Shown piece after piece: positions 40,020-64,000 of a stretch of DNA of 64,000 bases. Made by a program: the position numbers and the translations under genes. How positions within the stretch are numbered: position 1 is the stretch's first letter; each line of letters starts with the position of its first letter. Source of the DNA: Proteles cristata cristata (lineage: Eukaryota; Chordata; Mammalia; Carnivora; Hyaenidae); NCBI GenBank assembly GCA_017311185.1, contig JAESUZ010000425.1:62001-126000 (forward strand). Reading direction: 5' to 3'. The notes below the pieces were generated by a model. The model was not told where the DNA came from and did not search any database. It saw only the letters and a program-made list of their open reading frames with translations.

Positions 40020-40809
40020 ATCATTGGGGGTGGATGTGCCATAAATCTAATTTAGCACAGCTCTTGGTAATTCTCCAGTGGCAACAGGAACCCCAAAGAT
40101 GGCGGGTGCTGCAGAGGCCAGGAAGTTTAACCTCTCAATTGGATCCCAAAGCTGGCTTCCCATTGGCCCCTGGCTAGCCAGAGGCATCTTAGCAGGCAAT
40201 GCACGTGAACCTGGAGTACCTTCTTGAAGGAAGGGTGGTGGTGCCAGCTAGCAGAGCCTGGTGTAGGATGGTGTGCTGCAAGAATGGCTCTTGACTGATT
40301 TTCTTAGAGGGCGGCATTGCATCATGAGGGATTGGAAATAGCTAGAAGACTGAATTGAGGCATCCTGAGTTCACTGGAAGGAAGGATTTGCCCTGAGCAT
40401 CAGAAGAGAGTAAGAAATGAAGAAAAAGATAAGTTCTGATGGGGAAGGCTAGCTCCATGTTGGGTAGGTTTGGGGTTGCTTGACTTAACCATTCATTCAT
40501 TCATTCATTCATTCATTCCTTAGCAAGTATTTTGCCTTCTCGGACATAGCTTTGAGGTAAAGAGGTTCTCACTTTCCAGAAATATCCCTAGTGACCTGGG
40601 ATAGTGACCAATAAATGGGTCTCATGTAAAATGGCATGGATCACCATCTGACCAGGAGATGTCAGGATTTGGATGTTTGTTTCAGTCTTGGGGGATGTGA
40701 AGGGGAATACCAGGGAATCCAAGGCACCAGTGTGGAATCATGCAGCTCAGGGGGCCGTGGTTCGAAGAGGCCCTTACACAGAGGGACGGGAGGAGGAAAA
40801 TTCAGTAAA
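40020..40809. other. Intergenic between the CYP2B-like pseudogene and L1
   Basis: Upstream flank of the pseudogene. No PBREM-like NR1/NR2 pair is seen here, only a CATT microsatellite. Confidence 0.5.
40490..40520. repeat. (CATT)n microsatellite
   Basis: Seven or so CATT units. Confidence 0.95.
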
Positions 40810-40819
40810 AATGAGGATG

Positions 40820-42407
40820 ACAACTTAACACCCAAAGCAATCTACACATTCAATGCAATCCCAATCAAAACTGCACGAGCATACTTCTCAAAACTAGAAC
40901 AAACTATCCTCAAATTTGTATGGAACCACAAAAGACCCTGAATAGCCAAAGTAATACTTAAGAATAAAACCAAAACGGGAGCTATCACCATCCCAGACTT
41001 TAACCTCTACTACAAAGCTGTCATCATCAAGACAGTATGGTATTGGCACAAAAACAGACACATAGACCAATGGAACAGAATTGAGAACTCAGAAGTGGAC
41101 CCAAAAGTATACAGCCAACTAATCTTTGACAAAACAGGAAAGAGTATCTAATACAAAAAAGACAGCCTCTTTAAGAGACGGTGCTGGGAGAACTGGACAG
41201 CAACATGCAGAAGAATGAAACTAGATCATTTTCTCACACCATGCACAAAAATAAACTCAAAATGGATAAAGGACCTGAACGTGAGACAGGAAACTATCAA
41301 CACCCTAGAGGAGAAAGCAGGAAACAACCTTCTAGACCTCCACCGCAGCAATTTCTTGCTTGACACATCCCCGAAAGCAAAAGAATCAAGAGCAAAAATA
41401 AACTGCTGGGACCTCATCAAGATTAAAAGCTTCTGTACAGCAAAGGAAACAATCCATTAAACTAATAAGCAACCAACGGAATGGTAGAATATAGTTGCAA
41501 ATGACATATCAGATAAAGGGTTAATATCCAAAATCTATAAGGAACTCACCAAATTCCACGCCTGAAAAACAAACAACCCAGCGAAGAAATGGGCAGAAGA
41601 TATGAAGAGACACTTCTCCAAAGAGGACATCCAGATGGCCAACAGACACATGAAACGATGCTCAGCATCCCTCCTCATCAGGGAAATACAAATCAAAACC
41701 ACACTGAGATACCACCTCGCGCCAGTCAGAGTGGCTAAAATGAGCAAATCAGAGAACTCTAGATGCTGGCGAGGATGTGGAGAAACGGGCACCCTCCTAC
41801 CCTGTTGGTGGGAATGTAACCTGTACAGCCCCTCTGGAAAACACTGTGGAGGTTCCTCAAAAAGTTAACAATAGAACTCCCCTAGGACCCGGTAATAGCA
41901 CTACTAGGAATTTACCCAAGGGATACAGGAGTGCTAATGCATAGGGCACATGTACCCCAGTGTTCATAGCAGCACTCTCAACAATAGCCAAAACATGGAA
42001 AGAGCCTAAGTGTCCATCAACGGACGAATGGATCAAGAAGATGTGGTTTATCTATACCATGGAATACTACATGGCAATGAGAAACAATGAAATCTGGCCA
42101 TGTGTAGCAACATGGATGGACCTTGAGGGTGTTATGCTGAGAGAAATAAGTCAGGCAGAGAAGGACAAATATCATATGTTTGCACGTATAGGAGGATTAG
42201 GAGGAACTTGACGGAGGAACAAGGGGGAGAAGAAGGGCGGAAATGGTAGGGGAAAGGGAGAGAGGCAAACCATGAGAGACTCTTGAATGCTGACAAAAAC
42301 TGAGGACTGATGGATGTGGGGGAGGGGGATGGGCATGGAGGAGGACACTTGTGGGGATGAGCACTGAGTGTTATGTGGAAACTAATTTGACAATAAACTA
42401 TTCGTAA

Positions 42408-42467
<60 letters not shown>

Positions 42468-42972
42468 AAAAAGAAAGAAATGCATTAACTTAAAAAAAAA
42501 CAACACATGGAAAGAGCCTAAGTGTCCATCAATGGACGAAAGGATCAAGAAGATGTGGTTTATCTATAGCATGGAATACTACACGGCAATGAGAAACAAT
42601 GAAATCTGGCCATGTGTAGCAACATGGATGGACATTGAGGGTGTTATGCTGAGTGAAATAAGTCAGGCAGAGAACGACAGATACCATATGTTTGCACGTA
42701 TAGGAGGATTAGGAGGAACTTAACAACGGACGACCATGGGAGAAGAAGGGGGGAAATAGTGGGGGAGGGGGAGAGAGGCAAACCATGAGAGACTCTTGAA
42801 TGCTGAGAACAAACTGAGGACTGATGGGTGTGGGGGGGAAGGGGGAGATGGGCATGGAGGAGGGCACCAGTGGGGATGAGCACTGGGTGTTATATGGAAA
42901 CCAACTTGACAATAAACTCTTTGTTAAAAAAAAACATTATTTCCTATAAAAAATCTGTCTATTAAAAAAAAG
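40820..42972 (+). mobile_element. 5'-truncated L1 with a second L1 3' end in its 3' extension
   Basis: Broken ORF2 C-terminal coding from 40820, 3' end near 42408, GAAA array to about 42470, then a separate 420-bp L1 3' end (42508-42927) and A-rich tails. AATGAGGATG occurs at 40810-40819 and 42973-42982, so the compound unit may be one insertion. ORF2 has stops (for example TAA near 41150) and is dead. Confidence 0.75.
42409..42472. repeat. (GAAA)n microsatellite at an L1 3' end
   Basis: About 15 GAAA units between the two L1 3' ends. Confidence 0.97.
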
Positions 42973-42984
42973 AATGAGGATGGC

Positions 42985-43302
42985 AGTGTACAGCAATGGT
43001 CCACAATGTGGATGAACCCCCAAAATATTATGCCAAGTGAAAAAAACTGGACACAAAAGAGCATATATTGTATGATTCCATTTACATGAAATACACAGAA
43101 TAGGCAAATACATAAAGACCAAAAGCAGATTGGTGGTTGCCAGGGGATGAGGGGAAGGGGCTATGGGGGGGCGTGACTGCTAATGGGTACGGAATTTTCT
43201 TCTTGGGGGATGAAAATGTTTGCAACTAGATAGTGGTGGTGGTTGTACAACATTGTGAATAAGCCACTGCCACCAAATCATACACTTTAAACTGCTTAGT
43301 TC
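42985..43302 (+). mobile_element. Old L1 3' fragment (L1M-type)
   Basis: TTATGCCAAGTGAAAAAAAC, GTATGATTCCATTTACATGA and TTGGTGGTTGCCAGGGGATG are standard words of ancient L1 3' ends. Confidence 0.6.
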
Positions 43303-43303
43303 T

Positions 43304-43495
43304 GGGGGCGTCTGGGTGGCTCAGTTGGCTAAGCACCCGACTTCCACTCAGGTCATGATCCCGCGATCTGCGAGTTCAAGCCCCGAGTCAGGCTCTGAGC
43401 CTGCTTCAGATTCTCTGTCTCCTTTTATCTCTGCCCTTCCCCTGCTCCCATTCTGTCTCTCTCTCTCTCAAAAATAAATAAACATTAAAAAATTA
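43304..43495 (+). mobile_element. Can-SINE inside an old L1
   Basis: AAACTGCTTAGTTC / AAAACGCTTAGTTT flanks. Confidence 0.88.
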
Positions 43496-43564
43496 AAACG
43501 CTTAGTTTTACGTTCTATGAATGTCACAGTAATTTTAAAATATATTGGGGGAGAGGTATGGCTG

Positions 43565-43750
43565 GGGGAAGAATCTGAGTTCGAGAGCCAGGGAGACAGA
43601 GTGTGAATCTTGCTCCTCCACTCCTAGCCATATGATGTGACTTCGGACAACGGATGCCATTGTCTAGCCTTTGTTTACGCATCTGTAAAAACGGGCATGA
43701 TCCAGGGTCGTACCCACCCCATGGGGCTTTGGAAGGATTCCAGTGAGATC
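43565..43750 (+). repeat. MIR SINE remnant
   Basis: Diverged MIR order: GAGAGCCAGGGAGACAGAGT, TGTGACTTCGGACAACG and GCATCTGTAAAAACGGG. Confidence 0.5.
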
Positions 43751-44131
43751 ACGTGTGCACACATCATGGCACACAAACAGCTGCTGCATGGAGGTTGTGG
43801 ATGTTCTGAGGAAGGGAGAGGTCACTGGGGGAAGCCGTGGCCTGGGAGGCAGAAATGCAAAGAGCATCTGAGTCAAGGCTCCTGTCTTAGCACCCAGCTT
43901 CTTATATACCCCACCCTGGGAACTCTGTTAGGAAAGGAAAGGAAAACACTTCCCCAAGTCTATGGAAGAACTGCAGAGTGATGGCATGAGATGAGGCAGC
44001 AACCAAGGAGGAGATAGACACTGGCTTGCGGTGGGTGTCTCAGCAGCAGGAAGACTCAGAGCGAGTCCAGGAACTGACTTCTGCAGAGGCGGGGATACTT
44101 CATGATCCTGGAATCCTTTGAGGCCCTTTCC

Positions 44132-59019
<14,888 letters not shown>

Positions 59020-59069
59020 GGCTCAGTCCAACTGCCCCCCTTCCAACTGCAGCCTCGATTGGGCTGGGC

Positions 59070-59077
59070 CTTTTATC
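59070..59077 (-). promoter_or_regulatory. CYP2B TATA-like box
   Basis: Minus strand reads GATAAAAGGCC about 52-57 bp upstream of the ATG. That position suits a short CYP2-type 5'UTR with the start site around 59040-59045. Confidence 0.6.
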
Positions 59078-59097
59078 CCAGAGTCCTCCCCACCCAC

Positions 59098-59105
59098 TTA
59101 TGTAA
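59098..59105. promoter_or_regulatory. PAR-bZIP / C/EBP-type site in the CYP2B proximal promoter
   Basis: TTATGTAA matches the core TTAYGTAA bound by DBP/TEF/HLF and C/EBP factors, about 80 bp upstream of the ATG. C/EBP and DBP sites in proximal promoters of CYP2B genes are known from rodents. Binding here is inference. Confidence 0.45.
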
Positions 59106-59284
59106 CCGCATTCCCTCCCCGCCTCCCCCCTCATCCCACCCAGGAGTGGGAATTGAAAGAGAGTGCGCTTTTTCGAGTAGGGAGTAGGGGAAGACCCATT
59201 CTCCTGGCTCGGGCAACGCTATACAAGTTGGCAGCGTCCAGATGGTAGGGATTCCAAAGTCCACATGAGCACCCAGAGCCCGGT

Positions 59285-59640
59285 GCTCACAGGTTTTGTT
59301 TGTTTTGCGCGTATGAGCGAGAACGCACGGTCACCTTGACGCGCTCGCGCGTGCATACCTTTCCCGACGCCTGCTCGCGTCTGCGTGGGTGCTGGTGGGA
59401 TTTCACACGCCGAGCGTTGTCTGCATTCACGTGGACGTGCCGGTGTGTTTCTGTGTATGCGTCTGCGAGAGGTTGCGTATGTTTTTGCATGTGTGTGGGG
59501 CTTTCATGTATTTGTGTGGATTCACAGGGGACGGGTGTGTGCATCTGGGTGCATGTCCCCGTGCGTGAGTTTGCGTGTGCCTGCGTCTTTGTGCGTCTTC
59601 CAGTTCCTGTCGCTGTGGGACCTTTAGGTGCCTGATGTCT
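59285..59640. repeat. CpG/TpG-rich alternating purine-pyrimidine tract upstream of CYP2B
   Basis: Degenerate (GT/GC)n sequence with many GCGTGTG, GCGCGT and GTGCGTG blocks, 270-620 bp upstream of the ATG. It is open in several frames only because of low complexity. It could adopt Z-DNA and is unusually rich in CpG. Confidence 0.6.
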
Positions 59641-60235
59641 ACCTCCAGCCCTCACTTCCGCCACCCTCCTCCGGTGTCAGCCACAGATGACAAGGTGGGA
59701 CGACAGACAGAAGGAGGGGAGAAACACAGAAGTGGGGAGACTCGGAGAGAAAGGCAGTGACGGGGGCCTGGGGGTGTGTGGCGCTCAGGTTTCCTCCCCC
59801 TCCCCCGGCTCTCTGCTCTGAGTAGTGCCTGGCACTTCTGTCCCCACCTCTGGCTCTGCCTTCACAGTTCGGGACGTTTCTCTGACCCTCTTGGACAGTC
59901 TTGGCTGACTATTTCTTTATCTCTTGCTCTCTCTCTCTGTTCTGGTGTCTCTGGTTCTCCCTTTAGACTCTGAGCTCCAGGAATCCGGAGACTGGGTGCA
60001 TTTTGATTGATGTCCCTGGGCTCATGTGTCTCCATCAACCTTCGCGGGCTCCAGCAGGCTCAGTCCCGATTTGCCCAGGATGTGAATGAATGTGGCCACC
60101 TCCACCCATCGTGCCCTGGGCCTGGCTTTCCACCTCACCCTGTGTGTCTCCTTCAAAAGGGAGTGGGGGAGACATGAGGCAACATCTATCTTGCAACGTT
60201 GGGCAAATGCTTTCTGGGACCCAGGACTCTGACCC

Positions 60236-60610
60236 CAGAAATCGACTCATACCCTTCTGACCCAGGAGAAAAGGACTGATAGTCCCGATATCTTGAATTC
60301 AGGGGTGGAACCTTCACTTCACTGACCTGGGGGAGGTGCCATCATGGACTTTCCTGGCTCCTGCTCTGTCATGTGACCTGGCCCTGAGCTATGGCCTCAG
60401 TCCACCCCCAGGGATCCCTGAGCTATGGCCTCATTCCAGCCTCGGGGATCACTGAGGAGCCATGAAGTGCTTTACACAGACTAACTCACTCAATCCTCAC
60501 CCTTTATGGTAGGTACGGTTGTCACCCCCATTTTATAAATGGTGCGAATGAGGCACAGAGAGGTGGACAGTTTTACCAAAAGACGCACAGCAGGTTAGAG
60601 CTGCATCATT
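60236..60610 (+). repeat. Tandem flanking duplication, copy 1 (PBREM plus MIR)
   Basis: Parallel to 62884-63265: CCCAGGAG block, PBREM-like module, GCCCTGAG block, then a MIR-type segment (GAAGTGCT...CAATCCTCACC...TAGGT). Similarity extends well outside the MIR, which supports true duplication over two chance MIRs. Confidence 0.65.
60313..60360. promoter_or_regulatory. PBREM-like module, proximal copy (degenerate)
   Basis: Plus strand has TTCACTTCACTGACCT (NR1-like; on the gene strand AGGTCA-4-AGTGAA), then an NF1-type half site GGTGCCA, then TGGACTTTCCTGGCTC (NR2-like; GAGCCA-4-AGTCCA). The order and spacing match the CYP2B phenobarbital-responsive enhancer module bound by CAR/PXR-RXR, about 1.3 kb upstream of the ATG. 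Human PBREM is near -1.7 kb. Half sites are weaker than in the distal copy. Confidence 0.65.
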
Positions 60611-60614
60611 CGAT

Positions 60615-60717
60615 AGTGTAGCCACTTGCCACATGCAACTGTTAAGCACTCGAAATATGGCTAGCAGAAACTGTGAAACTTAATTTTAATTAGAAACTGA
60701 TAGTCACTTCAGTGATT
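60615..60717. repeat. MER5-like hAT fragment
   Basis: CCACTTGCCACATGCAACTG and ACTCGAAATATGGCTAGCAG resemble old MER5/Charlie elements. Split by the young L1 that follows. Confidence 0.35.
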
Positions 60718-60735
60718 AGAAAACTTCAAAGTACA

Positions 60736-61164
60736 GCCTAAGTGTCCATCAACAGATGAATGGATCAAGAAGATGTGGTTTATCTATAGCATGGAATACT
60801 TCATGGCAATGAGAAACAATGAAATCTGGCCATGTGTAGCCACATGGATGGACCCTGAGGGTGTTATGCTGAGCGAAATAAGTCAGGCAGAGAAAGACAA
60901 ATATCATATGTGTGGACGTATAGGAGGATTAGGAGGAGCTTAACAGAGGACCAAGGGGAGAAGAAGGGCGGAAATGGTGGGGAAAGGGGGAGAGGCAAAC
61001 CATGAGAGACTCTTGAATGCTGACAAAAACTGAGGACTGATGGATGTGGGGGGGAGGAGGGATGGGCATGGAGGAGGGCACCTGTGGGGATGAGCACTGG
61101 GTGTTATGTGGAAACTAATTTGACAATAAACTATTTGTAAAAAAAAATAAAAATAAAAAAAAAA
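60736..61164 (+). mobile_element. Young 5'-truncated L1 (3' end only)
   Basis: 429 bp of ORF2 end and 3'UTR plus an A-rich tail, flanked by a perfect 18-bp target duplication AGAAAACTTCAAAGTACA (60718-60735 and 61165-61182). It sits between the two PBREM-like modules upstream of CYP2B. Confidence 0.9.
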
Positions 61165-61549
61165 AGAAAACTTCAAAGTACATTTGGAGCAACTTGGGTA
61201 TGTGACTCTAGTTTTTCAGTTACGAATTTCAGGGACTCTCAACACAGATTAAGTATTTCTGAAGGAAAGTCAAGGTCCCCATTAAGGTGTGCTGTAAGTG
61301 CGAAATACACGCCAGATTACAAAGACTTATAATGAAAAGAAGATTTGCTGAGAGTCAGAGGCAAGACAGGGAGAAGCCAAGAAACAGACAAGGAATATAA
61401 TGTAGGGAGGGGGACAAAGAAAAGGAAGGGACAAAAACTGCCAGAGAAGAGAGGAGCAAGAGAGAGGCAGAGATACAGAAATACGGGACAGGATCTGCAG
61501 GCGTGCAGGCAGAGCTGCAGCTGTGGAAGAGTTGGGGTTTTTGTTTGTT

Positions 61550-61604
61550 TGTTTAATGTTTATTTATGTATTTTGAGAGAGAGAACATGAGTGGGGGAGG
61601 GGAG

Positions 61605-61635
<31 letters not shown>

Positions 61636-62061
61636 TCCCAAGCAGGCTCCACGCTGCCAGCACAGAGCCCAATGCGGGGCTCGAACCCACTGTTGGGAAA
61701 ATAAGCAAAGTTATGCACCGGAAGATGGCCCACGGGACTGACATAAGCTCTAGTGCCTAGCCTAGAGACTCCTCTTCCGGGTTCTCCTTCCTGCCCTGCT
61801 GGCCCTGATGCAGAATGTGGAAGTAACAGACAATAAATTTCCGCCATGCTTGTGCTTGGGGCTCAGCTCTCTGGAGAAGGATCTCCTCTGAGCCCGCCGC
61901 TGGTATAAAATACAACTCCAATCCACCAAGATCTCCAAGTGCCGCTTGGTTTTTCCGCCAGCGATCCAGCCTGGTTCTGTAACACCACAAACCGTGAGAT
62001 TTGTGACCTGAGCCGAAATCAAGAGTCAGACGATCAACCGACTGAGCCCTCCAGGCTCCCC
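61550..62061 (-). mobile_element. Can-SINE split by an LTR-like insert
   Basis: Tail-side part 61550-61690 and head-side part 61985-62061 form one element around the 294-bp insert. Confidence 0.85.
61691..61984. mobile_element. 294-bp LTR-like insertion inside a SINE
   Basis: Starts TGTTGG and ends GTAACA (TG...CA termini), flanked on both sides by CCAC (61687-61690 and 61985-61988). It splits a minus-strand SINE whose two halves rejoin perfectly if one CCAC is removed. AATAAA and TATAAAA words occur inside, but the orientation is unclear. No coding content. Confidence 0.6.
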
Positions 62062-62084
62062 AAAATTGCTTTTTACATATAAAC

Positions 62085-62245
62085 ATGTGTTTATATTGTT
62101 TGACAGCTTTACTGAGGTATAAGTGACTCCAGTGAACTACACGTAAAGTACAATTTGATCAATTCTGAAATGTTGTACAGCCGTGAAACCATCCACACAA
62201 ACAAGATGATGAACATAGCCCTCACCCCAAAAGTGTCCTCATGAT
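62085..62245 (-). mobile_element. Old L1 3' fragment
   Basis: TTTACTGAGGTATAAGTGAC, TTGATCAATTCTGAAATG and GTGAAACCATCCACACAA are L1M 3'-end words, minus orientation. Confidence 0.5.
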
Positions 62246-62286
62246 TTTCTATAGTGCCTCCCTTCCCCATTTTAAAAAATTTTTAT

Positions 62287-62500
62287 TGGGGCGCCTGGGT
62301 GGCTCAGTCGGTTAGGCGTCCGACTTCAGCTCAGGTTATGATCTCGAGGTTTGTGGGTTCGAGCCCTGCATCGGGCTCTGTGCTGACAGCTCAGAGCCTG
62401 GAGCCTGCTTCAGATTCTGTGTCTCCCTCTCTCTCTGACCCTCCCTGCTCATGCTGTCCTGCCTGGCTACCAGGCCCTTTCTTTCTCTCTCCTTTAAAAT
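62287..62500 (+). mobile_element. Can-SINE with altered tail
   Basis: Normal head and body; the CT-rich end runs into CTGCCTGGCTACCAGGCCC and has no AATAAA run. The next SINE has inserted in its tail. Confidence 0.8.
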
Positions 62501-62690
62501 TTTTGTAATGTTGATTTCTTTTTGCGAGGGGTGGAGGGGGAGAGAGAGGTGCACACACAGAATGGGAAGCAGGCTCCAGGCCCTGAGCTGTCAGCACAGA
62601 GCTCAACGTGGGGATTGAACTCACGAACTCTGAGATCATGACCTGAGCCGAAGTCGGACACTTAACTGACTGAGCCACCCAATAGCCCCC
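62501..62690 (-). mobile_element. Can-SINE
   Basis: Perfect 20-bp target duplication CTTTCTCTCTCCTTTAAAAT at 62481-62500 and 62691-62710. Confidence 0.92.
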
Positions 62691-62883
62691 CTTTCTCTCT
62701 CCTTTAAAATGGGGAGCCAGCAGTTTGCTTACAAAGGTAAACAAGCCACCTTCCAGCAACAAACATCCTGATCTGGGAGGTGAAGTGTCTGAGTCACCCC
62801 ATCCGCAGGAGGGGGAGGCAAGGTCAATGATTTATCTGAGTCTGAAAGTCATTAACTGCCAAACCCAGCTTCACCCCACTCAA

Positions 62884-63265
62884 CTCTAACCCAGGAGGAG
62901 GGGACTAATAATCCTGAGGCCGTGACTTTAGAGGTGAAGCCTGTACTTTCCTGACCTCGGAGAGGTGCCAGTGTGGACTTTTCCTGACCTGAGCGAGACC
63001 CTGGCTCCCACTGTCCTTTGTGCTCTAGCCCTGAGCCTGGAGCCTCACTTCAGCCCCAGGAGTTACTGCTAGGGAGCTGTGAAGTGCTGTGTACAGAGTA
63101 ACTGACTTAATCCTCACCGTCTGAGGTAGGTGTTGCTGTCATCCCCATAGACAGGGAGAGTGAAACCCAGAGACGTTAAGGCCTTGCCCAAGCTCACACA
63201 GCCATCTAGGAATAGAATCAGGTGGCCAATCTGGTCTCGTTGCAGAACGTGCTATTCAACCACTT
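62884..63265 (+). repeat. Tandem flanking duplication, copy 2 (PBREM plus MIR)
   Basis: Same order of blocks as copy 1, diverged by many substitutions and small indels, in the same orientation about 2.65 kb away. Part of the distance comes from later retroelement insertions. Confidence 0.65.
62942..62990. promoter_or_regulatory. PBREM-like module, distal copy (canonical NR1)
   Basis: TGTACTTTCCTGACCT at 62942-62957 is the NR1 sequence of CYP2B PBREMs as I know it (gene strand AGGTCA-GGAA-AGTACA, a DR4). The NF1-like GGTGCCA follows, then TGGACTTTTCCTGACCT at 62974-62990, an NR2-like site in which one extra T makes a DR5. The 49-bp module resembles the roughly 51-bp human PBREM. It lies about 3.9 kb upstream of the ATG. 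Confidence 0.78.
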
Positions 63266-63285
63266 CCCTCTCTACGTTTCTGAGA

Positions 63286-63941
63286 TACAGACACACAGAG
63301 ATATGGAGAGAGATAGCAGAGAGTGAGAAGCAAAAGAAAAAGAGACAGAGAGGGTGAGAGGCAGAAGAGAAGTGTAAATTCTGGAGGAAAATAGATTCTT
63401 TGGAAAAATAAGCTAGGGAGAGACTGGATTGAACAAAGGCAAGTAGGTTCCTTTCTTGCAGGACTTCTCAGAGCCTTTAGAATGCTAATTTGCGCTGTTA
63501 ATAACCCAGCAAGAGGGCAGGTGGGTCAACAGCAACTCCTGAGAGTCTAGAGGCTCTGAGGGAACACATTCTAGGAGGTGTTCAGACATCGAAATAAAGC
63601 ACTAATTTTGAGAGTCAGGCAGACTAAGTCTCAAACCTCAGCCTTGTCATTATCTATCGAGTCAAAGACACCTAGGCAAGCATCAGGCTTCCCCCCCTGG
63701 AAGGTGTGGGTACCTACCCTGTGCGGTCAGCATGAGGATGGAGATGAGACCCAACAAGCACAGCTTGGTATACAGTAAGTGCTCAGTGAATGCACAGTGG
63801 CCACAAGAGAGACCCAGAGACCCTGAGGCCAAAGCTAAAGGAAGTGAAGAATCAGACAGACCCTGAAGGAGACTCATCCTGTGACAAGATGGTAAGAGAA
63901 GGAGAAACCTGCTCTTGTGACAACACAAGGCACGTGGTAAA
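63286..63941. other. Distal upstream flank of CYP2B
   Basis: Purine-rich AGAGAGA stretch (63290-63360), then a MIR-like end around 63690-63800. No gene seen. Confidence 0.5.
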
Positions 63942-63972
63942 CATTCATTCATTCGTTCATTCATTCATTCAA
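63942..63972. repeat. (CATT)n microsatellite
   Basis: CATTCATTCATTCGTTCATT run. Confidence 0.93.
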
Positions 63973-64000
63973 CAAACATTCATGGGATGCTTGTGTACCA

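Noticed and set aside
40020..40300. PBREM-like module upstream of the CYP2B-like pseudogene
   Set aside because: No NR1/NR2-type pair was found in the flank.
41180..42211. Protein-like frames on the plus strand with WIKKMWFIYTMEYY-type blocks
   Set aside because: Fragments of L1 ORF2, broken by stops; not a host gene.

Overview
This is a window of a carnivore nuclear genome, almost certainly a felid or close feliform. About 47 copies or fragments of a tRNA-derived Can-SINE are scattered on both strands (G-rich head, A and B boxes, CT-rich stretch, AATAAA-rich A tail). Their heads and bodies match the feliform type of this family as I remember it. Three 5'-truncated young L1 3' ends, older L1, MIR and LTR remnants, and many CA, GAAA and CATT microsatellites complete a normal mammalian picture. 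No bacterial, CRISPR or RNA-gene content was seen.

The genes belong to a cytochrome P450 family 2 cluster (equivalent to the human chromosome 19q13.2 CYP2ABFGST cluster). All lie on the minus strand. From low to high coordinates: (1) CYP2G1-like, exons 1-6 (6794 down to 1288), open, with the standard exon sizes 180/163/150/161/177/142 and GT-AG sites. Exons 7-9 would lie beyond base 1. (2) About 30 kb of intergenic DNA, dense in repeats, with a 300-bp CpG-rich patch near 18.1 kb and a perfect p53-type site near 19.26 kb. (3) A lone P450 exon-2-like relic near 34.5 kb. (4) A dead CYP2B-like gene at 37.0-39.9 kb with recognisable exons 1, 4, 5 and 6, a frameshift, premature stops and lost splice sites. 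(5) A complete nine-exon CYP2B gene (59019 down to 44132), 494 codons, no lesion, all splice sites GT-AG.

The most interesting part is the 5' flank of the intact CYP2B gene (59.0-63.3 kb). It holds a TATA-like box, a PAR-bZIP/C/EBP-type site, a CpG/TpG alternating tract, and two diverged tandem copies of a phenobarbital-responsive enhancer module (PBREM) about 1.3 and 3.9 kb upstream of the ATG. A young L1, an LTR-like insert inside a SINE, and a SINE pair lie between the two modules. The distal copy keeps a canonical NR1 DR4 site; the proximal copy is degenerate. The CYP2B protein also has unusual residues at three active-site positions (Leu297, Leu367, Val368).

In function, CYP2G1 and CYP2B enzymes are ER-anchored haem monooxygenases that take electrons from NADPH-P450 reductase. 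CYP2G1 is known from olfactory mucosa. CYP2B handles drugs and xenobiotics and is induced through CAR/PXR. Family names and residue numbers come from memory of the families, not from a search.
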